DNA of 64,000 nt from an uncultured Flavobacteriales bacterium (GCA_905479995.1 CAJQON010000003.1:124001-188000); one strand, 5' to 3'; counted from the first letter of the stretch, positions 35,359 to 45,023 are shown. The notes: generated from the letters alone by a model not told the origin. Translations and numbers: made by a program.

Positions 35359-36312
35359 CTAGCTCTCAATTAAGCCAGTACCTACTTTTTTAAGTTTTCC
35401 GCTATCTTTTAAATTGGCCACCAATTTATCTAGTACCCCGTTTACAAAAACTTTACTTTTAGGTGTACTATACCATTTCGACAATTCTATATACTCGTTT
35501 AGGGTAACTTTAACTGGTATTGATTTAAAATGAAGCAATTCTGTAAGAGCCATCTTCATTAACAATACATCTACCATTGCGATACGATCTACATCCCAAT
35601 TCTTAGTCTTTTCACCTATTAATTTTGAATTTTCAGCATCATTGGCAATCGTTTTTTTCAATAAGTCTTTTACAAATTTTACATCTTCAACTTTATCATT
35701 GTAAAGTGGCAACAACTCTTCTGAACTGGTCGATTTTTCATCAAATCGTTTTATCGATTTAATTACCATACTCAAAACAAAATCCAACTCATCATAGCCC
35801 CAAAAAATACTCTTATCTTCAATTTCAGAAATAAGTAATTCAAATTCAGGAATTATTTTTTTGTAAAAATTAACTACAAACTTTTTATCCAACTCAAAAG
35901 AGCTTTCTTCTGCAGCCATATACTCTTCGTAGACTTTGTGTTCCCTGGTAAAATTTAAAAATTTCCCCATTAACTCTTGGTCAGCACTCCACGATAGTTT
36001 TTTAGCTTTAATACTTGCATTTAAGGAAGTGTTTTCTGCCAGTAATTCAAAAATTTTATTGTCTATAAATCTAGTATTCGGATTTAAATCTTCTTCACCT
36101 GGTAAACGTTTCTTTTTAGCGTCTTCCATCTTAAGCTTCGAAAGATGTTTTAATTCTTCGCCAAGTGTTAAGAGAACTAAATATAAATCATGCATTCGTT
36201 CTAAACTCAACATGAGCTCCTTATCAAACTTTCCTACAATCTTATCGTCCGATTGATAATAAGCATACAATGCTTGAAATGTTTTAATCCTTAAATACCT
36301 CCTACTAATCAT
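35359..36312 (-). CDS. nusB: transcription antitermination factor NusB
   Basis: 317 aa. Bacteroidota NusB proteins are about twice the length of E. coli NusB. The N-terminus MISRRYLRIKTFQALYAYYQSD is the conserved first helix, and the typical NusB fold is at the C-terminus (DVDRIAMVDVLLMKMALTEL, then VTLNEYIELSKWYSTPKSKVFVNGVLD). It takes part in rRNA antitermination with NusE. The stop is separated from nhaD by the inverted-repeat region. Confidence 0.93.
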   Translation of the reverse strand: MISRRYLRIKTFQALYAYYQSDDKIVGKFDKELMLSLERMHDLYLVLLTLGEELKHLSKLKMEDAKKKRLPGEEDLNPNTRFIDNKIFELLAENTSLNASIKAKKLSWSADQELMGKFLNFTREHKVYEEYMAAEESSFELDKKFVVNFYKKIIPEFELLISEIEDKSIFWGYDELDFVLSMVIKSIKRFDEKSTSSEELLPLYNDKVEDVKFVKDLLKKTIANDAENSKLIGEKTKNWDVDRIAMVDVLLMKMALTELLHFKSIPVKVTLNEYIELSKWYSTPKSKVFVNGVLDKLVANLKDSGKLKKVGTGLIES

Positions 36313-36329
36313 ATCTTTTATTTGGCCAA

Positions 36330-37412
36330 TTATTTTTTAGCTTGCTTAATTCTATCTTCTGCCATCTTATTCGCTATTGCATAAGTAGGTGTGTTAGTCG
36401 CCTTAGAACCATTTACAATCTCTAAAGTTGTATCGTAAATTTGAGCAGCTTTTTCCATTGCCCATTCAGAAGATCTTTCATCAACTTCGGCAAAACAGTT
36501 AATTACACCACCTGCATTAATCATATAATCTGGTGCGTAAATAATACCTCTATCCATAACAGCTTTTCCATGAATAGACTCTTTCATTAATTGATTGTTA
36601 GCTGCTCCAGCAATAATAGAACATTTCAATCTTTCTAATGTTTCATCATTAACAGTTGCCCCTAAAGCACATGGTGCATATACATCAACATCTAAATCGT
36701 AAATTTCATCTAAGCCAACTATATTTGCACCGTATTTCGTAGAAACTTCTTTTAAACTAGGCTCATGAATGTCTGTTACAAAAACTTCAGCACCTTCATC
36801 TGTAAGGTGCTTAATTAAATACTGACCAACATGACCAGCTCCTTGAACAGAAACTTTTAGTCCACTTAATGAATCGTTTCCAAATTGAGCTTTTGCACAA
36901 GCTTTCATTCCAACATAAACACCATAAGCAGTTACAGGAGAAGGATCGCCACTTTTGCCTGGTAAACCAGCAACATAATTGGTTTCTTTATTCACCCAAG
37001 TCATATCCTGAGGAGAAATTCCAACATCTTCAGCAGTAATGTATTTTCCGCTTAAAGAATCTACAAATTGACCAAAACGTCTAAACAAAGCTTCATTTTT
37101 ATCTGTATGAGAATTACCAATAATCACTGCTTTTCCACCACCCAAATTCAATCCTGAAATTGAATTCTTATAGGTCATTCCTCTAGAAAGTCTTAGAACA
37201 TCCGTTAAAGCATCTTCTTCTTTAGCATAGCTCCACATTCTAGTTCCACCTAAGGCAGGCCCTAATACCGTATTATGCACAGCAATAATTGCTTTTAAAC
37301 CTGTTGCTCTATCCTGACAAAACAATACTTGCTCATGATCCATACCAACCATTTGAGCCAACACATTTTTTTCATCAGCAGCAATTTCCTGTAATTCTAA
37401 AATATCTCCCAT
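36330..37412 (-). CDS. leucine dehydrogenase-type amino-acid dehydrogenase
   Basis: 360 aa, the usual length of NAD-dependent leucine/branched-chain amino-acid dehydrogenase. The catalytic domain has GPALGGTRMW and SGLNLGGGKAVIIG (catalytic lysines), then ITAEDVGIS and SPVTAYGVYVGMKA. The NAD domain has VQGAGHVGQYLIKHL, and GAANNQL follows. It deaminates Leu/Val/Ile to 2-oxo acids for branched-chain catabolism and anteiso/iso lipid precursors. It lies 17 nt upstream of nusB on the same strand. A TAACTTTG motif is seen far upstream (37517-37510, minus strand). Confidence 0.92.
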   Translation of the reverse strand: MGDILELQEIAADEKNVLAQMVGMDHEQVLFCQDRATGLKAIIAVHNTVLGPALGGTRMWSYAKEEDALTDVLRLSRGMTYKNSISGLNLGGGKAVIIGNSHTDKNEALFRRFGQFVDSLSGKYITAEDVGISPQDMTWVNKETNYVAGLPGKSGDPSPVTAYGVYVGMKACAKAQFGNDSLSGLKVSVQGAGHVGQYLIKHLTDEGAEVFVTDIHEPSLKEVSTKYGANIVGLDEIYDLDVDVYAPCALGATVNDETLERLKCSIIAGAANNQLMKESIHGKAVMDRGIIYAPDYMINAGGVINCFAEVDERSSEWAMEKAAQIYDTTLEIVNGSKATNTPTYAIANKMAEDRIKQAKK

Positions 37413-37588
37413 TGTAATACTTTTTTAATTTTTAACTCATATAAGGTTAAAGATAATTACTTTTGAAACCTTACAATAACTTTATAGAAATCTCTTTCTA
37501 AAAGGGATGCAAAGTTAATGTTTTTACTGAACTGTAACTGTTAATTTAAAATTATTTACACTTTGGTTTATGGAGTATAATTTAGTCA

Positions 37589-39391
37589 ATGAAATCGTTA
37601 AAACACCTCAATAAATACCTCCTTAAATACAAGTTCCGCTTGATATTGGGCTTTCTATTTATTGCTACATCTAATATTTTTGGTCTTTTTCCTGCACAAA
37701 TTATTCGGCAGGCATTCGATTTAGCGGATGCAAAACTAAATGACAGAGAGATTCTGTCAGATTCTTTTTTAACTGGATTTTTCGAAAACTTATCTTTTAC
37801 CGAAGTCATCTTAACCTTTGGACTCATCGTTTTAGTACTTGCTATAATAAAAGGCTTGTTTACATTTTTTATGCGACAAACTATTATCATTGTTTCTAGG
37901 CTAATTGAATACGACATTAAAAATGAAATTTTTCATCATTACCAATCGCTAGATACCTCTTTTTATAAGCAAAACAACACGGGAGACATCATGAACAGAA
38001 TTAGTGAAGATGTTAATAAGGTAAGAATGTATTTAGGACCCGGAATTATGTACTCAATGAACCTTGTTGTATTATTTGCACTTGTTGTACCAACTATGTT
38101 TTCTATTAATGTAAAACTGAGTCTATATTCCCTAACTCCCCTACCTATTCTCTCTATCATTATTTATTTAGTTAGTAATAGAATAAATAAACAAAGCGAA
38201 AAGGTACAATCTAAATTATCCGACATTACCACTTTATCGCAAGAAACATATTCTGGAATTCGTATTCTAAAATCTTTTGTAAAGGAATCCTACTTCTCCT
38301 CTAAGCTTAATAGCGAAAATGAAGCGTACAAAAAAAGATCAATGAATTTGGTTAAAACAAATGCTTTTTTCTTTCCAGTAATGATGCTGCTTATTGGCTT
38401 AAGTACCATATTTACTATATATGTTGGCGGAAACGAATACATTGCTGGTAACATAACTAAAGGGAACATTTTAGAGTTTGTAATCTACATCAACATGTTA
38501 ACTTGGCCCGTTACGGCTATAGGTTGGGTAACCTCAATTGTGCAAAGAGCCGCTGCATCTCAAACAAGAATTAATACGTTCTTATCTACCAAACCTAACA
38601 TTGTTAATCCTACAGACAACCCTGTAAGTATTGATGGTGGCATTAAATTAAATCATGTTTCTTTTACTTATCCCGAATCTGGAATTGAGGCGATAAAAGA
38701 CATTTCTTTTGAAGTAAAGCCTGGAGAAACACTTGCTATAATTGGCAAAACAGGATCAGGAAAATCTTCTATTATTAATTTATTGCTACGATCTTATGAT
38801 TGCTCTACTGGGGAAGTTTTAATAGACAACAATAATATAAAAACTATAGATCTGAATAACTACCGAGAAAATGTTGGGTTAGTTCCTCAGGATGTGTTTT
38901 TATTTTCTGATACTATTGAAAACAACATTGCATTTGGCTACAAAAACAATCTACCAGAAAAAAACATTATTGAAACTGCAGCCAAAGATGCTGCTATCTA
39001 TAGCAATATAATGACTTTTAAGGACGGTTTTCAAACTAAAATTGGAGAAAGAGGTGTTACGCTTTCTGGTGGACAAAAACAACGAATATCTATAGCTAGA
39101 GCTATTATAAAATCCCCAAAAATCTTAATTTTTGATGATTGCTTATCTGCCGTAGATACCGAAACGGAAGACAGAATACTAAACAACCTCAATAGAATAA
39201 TGAAAAACAAAACTTCCATTATTGTAAGTCATCGGGTTTCATCTGCTAAAAATGCCGACAAAATAATTGTATTAGACAATGGTAAGATAATTGAAGAGGG
39301 CTCTCACAAAAGCCTAATAGCACTAAAGGGCGAATATTTTAAAACTCATCAAAGTCAGCTATTAAAAGAAGAGAAAAATAAAAATGAATAA
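37589..39391 (+). CDS. ABC exporter with atypical Walker B
   Basis: 600 aa half-size exporter: membrane domain about 15-320, ATPase domain about 340-590. Walker A IGKTGSGKSS is near 384, the Q-loop is in GLVPQDVFLF, the signature LSGGQKQR is near 491, the switch His is in SHRVSSA. Walker B reads ILIFDDCLSAVD: the catalytic Glu that follows the Walker B Asp is replaced by Asp. This is typical of the degenerate site in heterodimeric exporters (MdlA/MdlB, TM287/288 types), yet no partner gene is adjacent. Substrate unknown. Confidence 0.9.
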   Translation: MKSLKHLNKYLLKYKFRLILGFLFIATSNIFGLFPAQIIRQAFDLADAKLNDREILSDSFLTGFFENLSFTEVILTFGLIVLVLAIIKGLFTFFMRQTIIIVSRLIEYDIKNEIFHHYQSLDTSFYKQNNTGDIMNRISEDVNKVRMYLGPGIMYSMNLVVLFALVVPTMFSINVKLSLYSLTPLPILSIIIYLVSNRINKQSEKVQSKLSDITTLSQETYSGIRILKSFVKESYFSSKLNSENEAYKKRSMNLVKTNAFFFPVMMLLIGLSTIFTIYVGGNEYIAGNITKGNILEFVIYINMLTWPVTAIGWVTSIVQRAAASQTRINTFLSTKPNIVNPTDNPVSIDGGIKLNHVSFTYPESGIEAIKDISFEVKPGETLAIIGKTGSGKSSIINLLLRSYDCSTGEVLIDNNNIKTIDLNNYRENVGLVPQDVFLFSDTIENNIAFGYKNNLPEKNIIETAAKDAAIYSNIMTFKDGFQTKIGERGVTLSGGQKQRISIARAIIKSPKILIFDDCLSAVDTETEDRILNNLNRIMKNKTSIIVSHRVSSAKNADKIIVLDNGKIIEEGSHKSLIALKGEYFKTHQSQLLKEEKNKNE

Positions 39392-39428
39392 ATATTTAAT
39401 AATTAGTAGATAAATAATTTTTAATAAC

Positions 39429-39436
39429 TAAATTTG
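39429..39436 (+). promoter_or_regulatory. -7 element for rplS
   Basis: TAAATTTG fits TAnnTTTG, with a leader of about 28 nt before the ATG at 39471. The leader holds a small CCC...GGG hairpin (39440-39453 region) that could be a leader control element; that is speculative. Confidence 0.45.
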
Positions 39437-39470
39437 CAGCCCTTTTAACGGGGAATAAAAACACAGAGTT

Positions 39471-39827
39471 ATGGATGCGATTAAATATGTAGAGAACGAT
39501 TTATCACCAATTAAAGACCTTCCGTCTTTTAAATCTGGGGATACAATTACAGTATATTATAAAATTAAAGAAGGTAACAAAGAGAGAACTCAGCATTTTC
39601 AGGGTATTGTTTTGCAAAGAAGAAACCCAGGAGCTAATGAGACTTTTACTATTCGTAAAATGTCTGGTAGTATTGGTGTAGAAAGAGTATTTCCTTTAGC
39701 ATCTCCTTTTCTTGAAAGAATTGAAGTTAACAAGCATGGTGCAGTTAGAAGAGCAAGAATTTTCTACTTGAGAGAAAGAACTGGTAAATCTGCTAGAATT
39801 AAAGAAAGAAAGATTATTAAGAAATAG
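39471..39827 (+). CDS. rplS: 50S ribosomal protein L19
   Basis: 118 aa, standard length for bL19. Family stretches visible are [47 protein letters not shown] and [21 protein letters not shown]. It sits at the 30S-50S interface. Single gene, enclosed by its own promoter motif and a terminator. Confidence 0.98.
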   Translation: MDAIKYVENDLSPIKDLPSFKSGDTITVYYKIKEGNKERTQHFQGIVLQRRNPGANETFTIRKMSGSIGVERVFPLASPFLERIEVNKHGAVRRARIFYLRERTGKSARIKERKIIKK

Positions 39828-39842
39828 ATTTATATATCTTAT

Positions 39843-39877
39843 AAAAAAAAGCCCTGAGATAACTCAGGGCTTTTTTT
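39843..39877. terminator. bidirectional terminator between rplS and the DUF4258-like gene
   Basis: GCCCTGAG/CTCAGGGC stem (39851-39858, 39863-39870) with a 4-nt loop, a run of A before it and seven T after it, so it serves both converging genes. Confidence 0.9.
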
Positions 39878-39907
39878 ATGCTTAATATATTTTTTGTTAT
39901 TAAAAAA

Positions 39908-40354
39908 CTAACACCCACAGTCTTTCTCTCCATCCGTAATATTAATAACCTTTCTTAGCGAAGCAGTCATTTCTTCTTCACACTCTATACAGGTTTCACA
40001 GTTTTCTACGAATATACCTACTACCCTACCATCCGAAAGGGTAGATTGAATATAGTGCTCTGGACAAGGCTTTCTTTTAACTGCACTCTTATCAAAATCG
40101 ACTTGAGCATTAGCCCAAAAAGTGCTATCCATAAAGTTTTTCGATAATCCGTTACAGTCAATTTGACAACTAACCCCTTCAGGAACCTCCATTTCTACTT
40201 CCGACAAAAACTCTATAATTCGTCCTTCGGGTAACCAAGACGGTCTTTCATCTCTACCATTATACATGGTAGCCCAAACAACAATCATCCCCATACTAAC
40301 ACCGACAAAATAAAATTTTAACCGATAAAATAATTTCTTCCTGCTAACTCCCAT
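39908..40354 (-). CDS. membrane-anchored DUF4258-like hypothetical protein
   Basis: 148 aa. An N-terminal membrane anchor (LKFYFVGVSMGMIVVWATMY) is followed by a domain with PSWLPEGRIIEFLSEVEMEV, the FWANAQVDFDKSAVKRKPC block, and several cysteines. The block resembles DUF4258 proteins found beside ald in other flavobacteria. It ends with a Cys-rich tail (KDCGC). Function unknown. The ATG overlaps the stop of ald by one base (TAATG), so the pair is translationally coupled. Confidence 0.7.
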   Translation of the reverse strand: MGVSRKKLFYRLKFYFVGVSMGMIVVWATMYNGRDERPSWLPEGRIIEFLSEVEMEVPEGVSCQIDCNGLSKNFMDSTFWANAQVDFDKSAVKRKPCPEHYIQSTLSDGRVVGIFVENCETCIECEEEMTASLRKVINITDGEKDCGC

Positions 40355-41568
40355 TACATTGCCATTAATAATAGATTAATATCTTTATAAGGTAGGCTAA
40401 AAGTTTCAGCCAAGTATTTATTTGTTAATACTCCTTTATAAATGTACACTCCGTTTTGTATTCCTTGATAGGATTTAATCATCACTTCTAAACCACCAAA
40501 CTCTCCTGTATCCATAATTGTTGGTGTAATAACATTAGATAACGCATAAGAAGCTGTTCTAGCTACTCTAGATGCAATGTTAGGCACGCAATAATGAATT
40601 ACTCCATATTTAGAAAATATAGGAGCATCATGATTGGTTACTTCTGAAGTTTCTATACATCCACCTTTATCGATACTAACATCAACAATTACCGAAAAAT
40701 CTTTCATTTCACTCACCATCTCTTCTGTTACTACAATTGGCGCTCTTCCAATGGTAGAACTTAATGCTCCAATAACTACATCGGCAGTTTTTAAAGCTTT
40801 AGCCAATACTTTTGGCTGAATTACTGAAGTTGAAATGCGCTGATTTAAAAGCCCTTGTACCCTTCTTAATTTATGCGTGTTATTATCAAATATCTTAACT
40901 GAAGCACCCAAACCTAATGCAGTTCTAGCAGCAAACTCACCAACTGTACCTGCACCAATAATAACTACTTCGGTTGGAGAAATACCAGAAATGCCTCCAA
41001 ACAATTGACCTTGACCTTTATGTAAATTACTTAAGTACTCTGCTGCTATTAAAATAGAAGCATTTCCTGCAATTTCACTCATAGCACTTACTATTGGTAA
41101 AATTCCTTCAGGATCCTTAATATAATCGAAGGCAATAGCCGTAACTTTTTTATTAATTAATTTTTTTAAGAAATTTTTTGGCTGAATAGGCAATTGTAAA
41201 GCAGAAATCAACAATTGTCCTTGCTGCATCAAATCTATTTCTTCAATGGTTGGCGGTTCAACCTTTAAAATCATATTGGTTTTATAAACCTCTTCAGTAG
41301 TAAAAACCACTTGTGCTCCAGCATCTGAATAATCTTTATCCGTAAAACTAGACCCTTCTCCTGCTCCAGTTTCAATAATTACCTCATGTCCATTATTTAC
41401 CAATACAGCAACCGCATCTGGAACAACAGGAATTCTTTTTTCTTGTAACGATCGTTCTTTAGGAATACCTATTTGAAGACTGCTTTTTTTGCGAGCCACC
41501 TCGAGCATTTCCTCTTGGGGCATAAATCCTTGAGCTAAGGATTTTAATAAATCATCGGATGCTGACAT
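40354..41568 (-). CDS. ald: alanine dehydrogenase
   Basis: 404 aa enzyme of the alanine dehydrogenase/PNT family: reversible NAD-dependent deamination of L-alanine to pyruvate. N-terminal IGIPKERSLQEKRIPVVPDAV, then HEVIIETGAGEGSSFTDKDY, the NAD-binding VVIIGAGTVGEFAARTALGLGA near 206, and the C-terminal YCVPNIASRVARTASYALSN. It is slightly longer than most at the N-terminus. Downstream of porX-tsaE (43-nt gap), an arrangement I recall in other flavobacteria. Confidence 0.94.
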   Translation of the reverse strand: MSASDDLLKSLAQGFMPQEEMLEVARKKSSLQIGIPKERSLQEKRIPVVPDAVAVLVNNGHEVIIETGAGEGSSFTDKDYSDAGAQVVFTTEEVYKTNMILKVEPPTIEEIDLMQQGQLLISALQLPIQPKNFLKKLINKKVTAIAFDYIKDPEGILPIVSAMSEIAGNASILIAAEYLSNLHKGQGQLFGGISGISPTEVVIIGAGTVGEFAARTALGLGASVKIFDNNTHKLRRVQGLLNQRISTSVIQPKVLAKALKTADVVIGALSSTIGRAPIVVTEEMVSEMKDFSVIVDVSIDKGGCIETSEVTNHDAPIFSKYGVIHYCVPNIASRVARTASYALSNVITPTIMDTGEFGGLEVMIKSYQGIQNGVYIYKGVLTNKYLAETFSLPYKDINLLLMAM

Positions 41569-41611
41569 ATTTATTGAAGTTTACGTTCCTTACAAAGTTA
41601 AAAAATACTGC

Positions 41612-42028
41612 TTAGGATACAACTGTAATTTGTCTATTATTATCTAAGTCTAGCTCCATATTTACCTGAACAATTTGACTAGGCAATAGATTGGGTATTT
41701 TTTCTGGCCATTCTATAAAGCAAAAATTGCCACTGTAAAAATAGTCTTCATAGCCAAAATCTAAAGCTTCCTCTTCAGTATTCAACCTATAAAAATCGAA
41801 GTGATAAACAGTAGAATTGTCATTTGTTTCATACTCATTTACAATAGAAAATGTAGGGCTACTCATGTTATCTGAAACACCTAGAGCTTTACCCAAAACT
41901 TTAATCAAGGTTGTTTTTCCAACACCCATTTCACCACGAAATAAAATCACTTTTTTCTCGCCAAAAAAAGCAATAATTTCAGGTGCTATTTCGGTTAATT
42001 CAACCTCATTAGTTACCTTAAATTTCAT
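41612..42028 (-). CDS. tsaE: tRNA threonylcarbamoyladenosine biosynthesis ATPase TsaE
   Basis: 138 aa P-loop ATPase. Walker A GEMGVGKTT at residues 34-42, then SPTFSIVNEY and HFDFYRL, the family's core motifs, and FIEWPEKI near 107. It supports TsaB/TsaD in adding the t6A modification at position 37 of ANN-decoding tRNAs. The ATG overlaps the porX stop (ATGA), so it is translated with porX. Confidence 0.95.
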   Translation of the reverse strand: MKFKVTNEVELTEIAPEIIAFFGEKKVILFRGEMGVGKTTLIKVLGKALGVSDNMSSPTFSIVNEYETNDNSTVYHFDFYRLNTEEEALDFGYEDYFYSGNFCFIEWPEKIPNLLPSQIVQVNMELDLDNNRQITVVS

Positions 42029-43581
42029 TTTCTTGGAGAAAGTTTTATTACAGGAATCAACATTTCTTCCAAAGATATACCTCCGTGCTGAAAAGTATCT
42101 TTGTAATATTTAACATAGTGATTGTAGTTATTTGGATAAGCAAAAAACTTATCGCTCTTTGCAAAAACATAAGATTGGCTAACATTTAACTTCGGCAAAT
42201 GAGCATCTTCTGGATTAGTAATTGCTAATACATCTTTTGCCTGATAGCTTAAACTCTTTCCTTGTTTATACCTCAAATTAGCATTCACATCTTTATCTCC
42301 AACAATTTTACTGGCTTCTTTTACCCTAATAGATCCATGATCTGTTGCTATTACAACCTTTCCGCCTCTTGCAGAAATCTCTTTAAGCACATTCAACAAT
42401 GACGAGTGTTCTAACCAAGACTTAACAATAGACCTATAAGCTGCCTCATCATTGGCCAATTCCTTTACAATTTGTGTATCAGTTCTAGCATGAGAAAGCA
42501 TATCAACAAAGTTATATACAATAACATTCAACGGGTTATTAAACATGCTTGGCACCTCTCTCAACACCTTGTTGCCATAACTTACATTAAGCACTTTGTT
42601 GTATGTAAACTTCACATCCAAACCATTCCGTTTTAACTGTTCTTTCAAAAAGAATTCTTCATGCATATTTCTACCACCATCCTCATCATCATTAACCCAT
42701 TTATCTGGATACCTTCTCTCTATGTCTACCGGCATCATACCCGCAAAAATTGCATTCCTAGAGTACTGAGTAGTTGTAGGCAAAATGCTACAAAAAACAT
42801 CTTCTTCATCAACCCAAAAATCCTTAGTAATTATAGGTCTTAACGTTTTCCATTGATCATATCTTAAATTATCTAAAATGATAAAAAACACCGATTCATC
42901 TCCTGCTTTAATTTCAGGAATTACATGTTTTTTAAATAAATTGTGTGACATAGTAGGAGCATCTTCCGGATGTGTTAACCAATCAACATAATTGTTTTCT
43001 ACAAATTTCCCGAACTGTGCATTGGCCTCCGTTTTTTGCATCAAAAACACCTCTTCCATTCCACCACCGTCAGCTTTCTCCAATTCCAACTCCCAATACA
43101 CTAACTTTTTATAAAGCTCTTTCCATTCATCTGTATCTAGGTTGTCTCCCAGCATCATTCCAATCTCCCTAAACTCTTGCTGATATTTAGAATTAGATCT
43201 TTCACTAACCAATCTACTCGTATCTAAATTCTTTTTTACCGACAATAAGATTTGTTTAGGGTTAACCGGCTTTATTAAATAATCAGAAATTTTAGATCCT
43301 ATAGCTTCTTCCATTATGTACTCTTCCTCACTTTTGGTAATCATAATTACCGGTAAGCTAGGATGCTTGGTTTTCATAATCTCTAAAGTTTCCAAGCCTG
43401 AAAGACCAGGCATATTTTCATCTAAAAACACAATATCAACTCGTTCTTCATCCAAAATATCCAACGCATCATCACCACTTTGAGTTGACAATACCTCATA
43501 TCCTTTATCCTCTAAAAATAAAATGTGTGGTTTTAATAAATCAATTTCATCATCTGCCCAAAGTATCTTAATCTTATCCAT
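42025..43581 (-). CDS. porX: T9SS response regulator PorX with PglZ phosphatase domain
   Basis: 518 aa. Receiver domain 1-120 with phospho-acceptor Asp54 (FLDENMPG) and conserved Lys83. A helical linker covers about 125-215. The PglZ/alkaline-phosphatase-like domain is at about 225-510, with metal ligands in FIILDNLRYD (Asp237) and DHGSIRV and a catalytic Thr271 in the PTTTQYS cluster. PorX controls the type IX secretion system together with the sensor PorY and sigma factor SigP, and the PglZ part acts on oligonucleotides. All catalytic positions appear intact. It leads the porX-tsaE pair; a TAnnTTTG motif lies at 43619-43612. Confidence 0.95.
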   Translation of the reverse strand: MDKIKILWADDEIDLLKPHILFLEDKGYEVLSTQSGDDALDILDEERVDIVFLDENMPGLSGLETLEIMKTKHPSLPVIMITKSEEEYIMEEAIGSKISDYLIKPVNPKQILLSVKKNLDTSRLVSERSNSKYQQEFREIGMMLGDNLDTDEWKELYKKLVYWELELEKADGGGMEEVFLMQKTEANAQFGKFVENNYVDWLTHPEDAPTMSHNLFKKHVIPEIKAGDESVFFIILDNLRYDQWKTLRPIITKDFWVDEEDVFCSILPTTTQYSRNAIFAGMMPVDIERRYPDKWVNDDEDGGRNMHEEFFLKEQLKRNGLDVKFTYNKVLNVSYGNKVLREVPSMFNNPLNVIVYNFVDMLSHARTDTQIVKELANDEAAYRSIVKSWLEHSSLLNVLKEISARGGKVVIATDHGSIRVKEASKIVGDKDVNANLRYKQGKSLSYQAKDVLAITNPEDAHLPKLNVSQSYVFAKSDKFFAYPNNYNHYVKYYKDTFQHGGISLEEMLIPVIKLSPRK

Positions 43582-43611
43582 GTTTTATTTTATAAAGTGT
43601 AATGCCTTTTT

Positions 43612-43619
43612 CAAAAATA
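43612..43619 (-). promoter_or_regulatory. -7 element for porX-tsaE
   Basis: Minus-strand TATTTTTG, 30 nt before the ATG at 43581. TTTA is found where the -33 TTTG is expected. Confidence 0.42.
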
Positions 43620-43713
43620 GCATTTTAGCTACGATGTAAACTCATAATTAATGAGATACTTTAATTTTATTCCTTTTTGTGCCACTCAAGCTGTTTTTAT
43701 AGCAATGTTTTTC

Positions 43714-43721
43714 TAATTTTG
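43714..43721 (+). promoter_or_regulatory. -7 element for the HD-domain gene
   Basis: TAATTTTG fits TAnnTTTG, 23 nt before the ATG at 43745. Confidence 0.42.
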
Positions 43722-43744
43722 AAAGACTAAATTTTGACTACCTC

Positions 43745-44974
43745 ATGAGTAAACTCAATAAAAAAAAGATATTTAACGATCCTATCTACGGTTTTATTAC
43801 GATTAATCACGATATAATTTTTGACCTGATAGAACACCCTTATTTTCAGCGACTAAGAAGAATTAAACAATTGGGATTAACTCATTTAGTTTACCCTGGA
43901 GCATTACATACCAGATTTCATCATGCACTAGGAACCATGCATTTAATGCAAAAAGCCATTGAGGTTATTAGATCTAAAGGACACAGCATAACTGAAGAAG
44001 AAGCTGAAGGAGTTTCTATTGCAATTTTATTGCACGACATTGGTCATGGCCCTTTTTCTCACGCATTAGAACACAGTATTGTATTTGGCGTTTCGCACGA
44101 AGAAATATCTACGCTTTTTATGGACGACCTCAATAAAACATTTAAAGGAAAGTTAGATTTAGCACTTAAAATATTTAGAAATAAGTACAAAAAGAAGTTC
44201 TTATACCAACTGGTTTCTAGTCAGCTAGACATGGACAGATTGGATTACTTAAAAAGAGATAGCTTTTATTCTGGTGTTTCTGAAGGTGTAATTAGCACCG
44301 ACAGAATTATTACGATGCTTAATGTAAAAAACGATGAATTGGCCATTGATGAAAAAGGTATTTATTCCATCGAAAAATTTATAATTGCCAGAAGACTGAT
44401 GTATTGGCAAGTCTATTTACACAAAACAGTTTTAGCAGCCGAAAACTTATCTGTAAACATATTGAAGCGAGCTAAAGACTTAGCCAGCAATGGCGTGGAA
44501 TTGTTTTGCACTCCAGCTTTACACGAGTTTCTATACCATCAACACGATTTAAATGCTTTTAAAAAGAAAGCTGGTTTACTAGCCACTTTTGCTGAGTTGG
44601 ATGATGTTGACATTATGGCTTCTATTAAAATGTGGGCAAAACATGAAGACAAAACGCTTTCTACTTTATGCAACATGATGCTAAATAGAAATTTGTATAA
44701 GATTAAATTGCAAGGCAAAAAGTTTACAAAAGCCGAACTAAATGAAATTTCTAATAAGGTGAAAACCAAGTTAAAATTAACGGACAAAGAAGTCGGTTAC
44801 TTTGTTTTTCAAGACAGTATCATTAACAACGCGTATAATCCTAAAATGGATAAAATAAATATCTTATTAAAAAATGGAAAAATGCACGACATTGTAGATG
44901 CTGCAGACACCTTAAACATTAGCGCACTGTCCACTACCGTAAAGAAATGGTTTGTGTGTTTCCCTAAACATTAA
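43745..44974 (+). CDS. HD-domain phosphohydrolase
   Basis: 409 aa metal-dependent phosphohydrolase related to dGTPase/SAMHD1-like proteins. Histidine ligands: HHALGTMHLM (near 59-68), then LLHDIGHGPFSHALEH (catalytic HD near 97-98) and SQLDMDRLDYLKRDSFYSG (Asp ligand). Substrate unknown; dNTPs are possible. It precedes the lipid A genes lpxD-lpxC/fabZ-lpxA-efp, and the gap of about 60 nt holds a new promoter motif, so it may be transcribed separately. Confidence 0.92.
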   Translation: MSKLNKKKIFNDPIYGFITINHDIIFDLIEHPYFQRLRRIKQLGLTHLVYPGALHTRFHHALGTMHLMQKAIEVIRSKGHSITEEEAEGVSIAILLHDIGHGPFSHALEHSIVFGVSHEEISTLFMDDLNKTFKGKLDLALKIFRNKYKKKFLYQLVSSQLDMDRLDYLKRDSFYSGVSEGVISTDRIITMLNVKNDELAIDEKGIYSIEKFIIARRLMYWQVYLHKTVLAAENLSVNILKRAKDLASNGVELFCTPALHEFLYHQHDLNAFKKKAGLLATFAELDDVDIMASIKMWAKHEDKTLSTLCNMMLNRNLYKIKLQGKKFTKAELNEISNKVKTKLKLTDKEVGYFVFQDSIINNAYNPKMDKINILLKNGKMHDIVDAADTLNISALSTTVKKWFVCFPKH

Positions 44975-45023
44975 ACCGTTAATAACTCTACCCATTTTAT
45001 TAGTTAAATCCGTAGCAAAACAC

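Noticed and set aside
35936-36256. 106-aa ORF antisense to nusB.
   Set aside because: Shadow of nusB; Lys/Ser-rich artefact of the complementary strand.
42025-43581. PglZ domain as a sign of a BREX phage-defence locus.
   Set aside because: The fusion to a receiver domain and the length identify PorX; no BrxC, PglX or other BREX genes are present.
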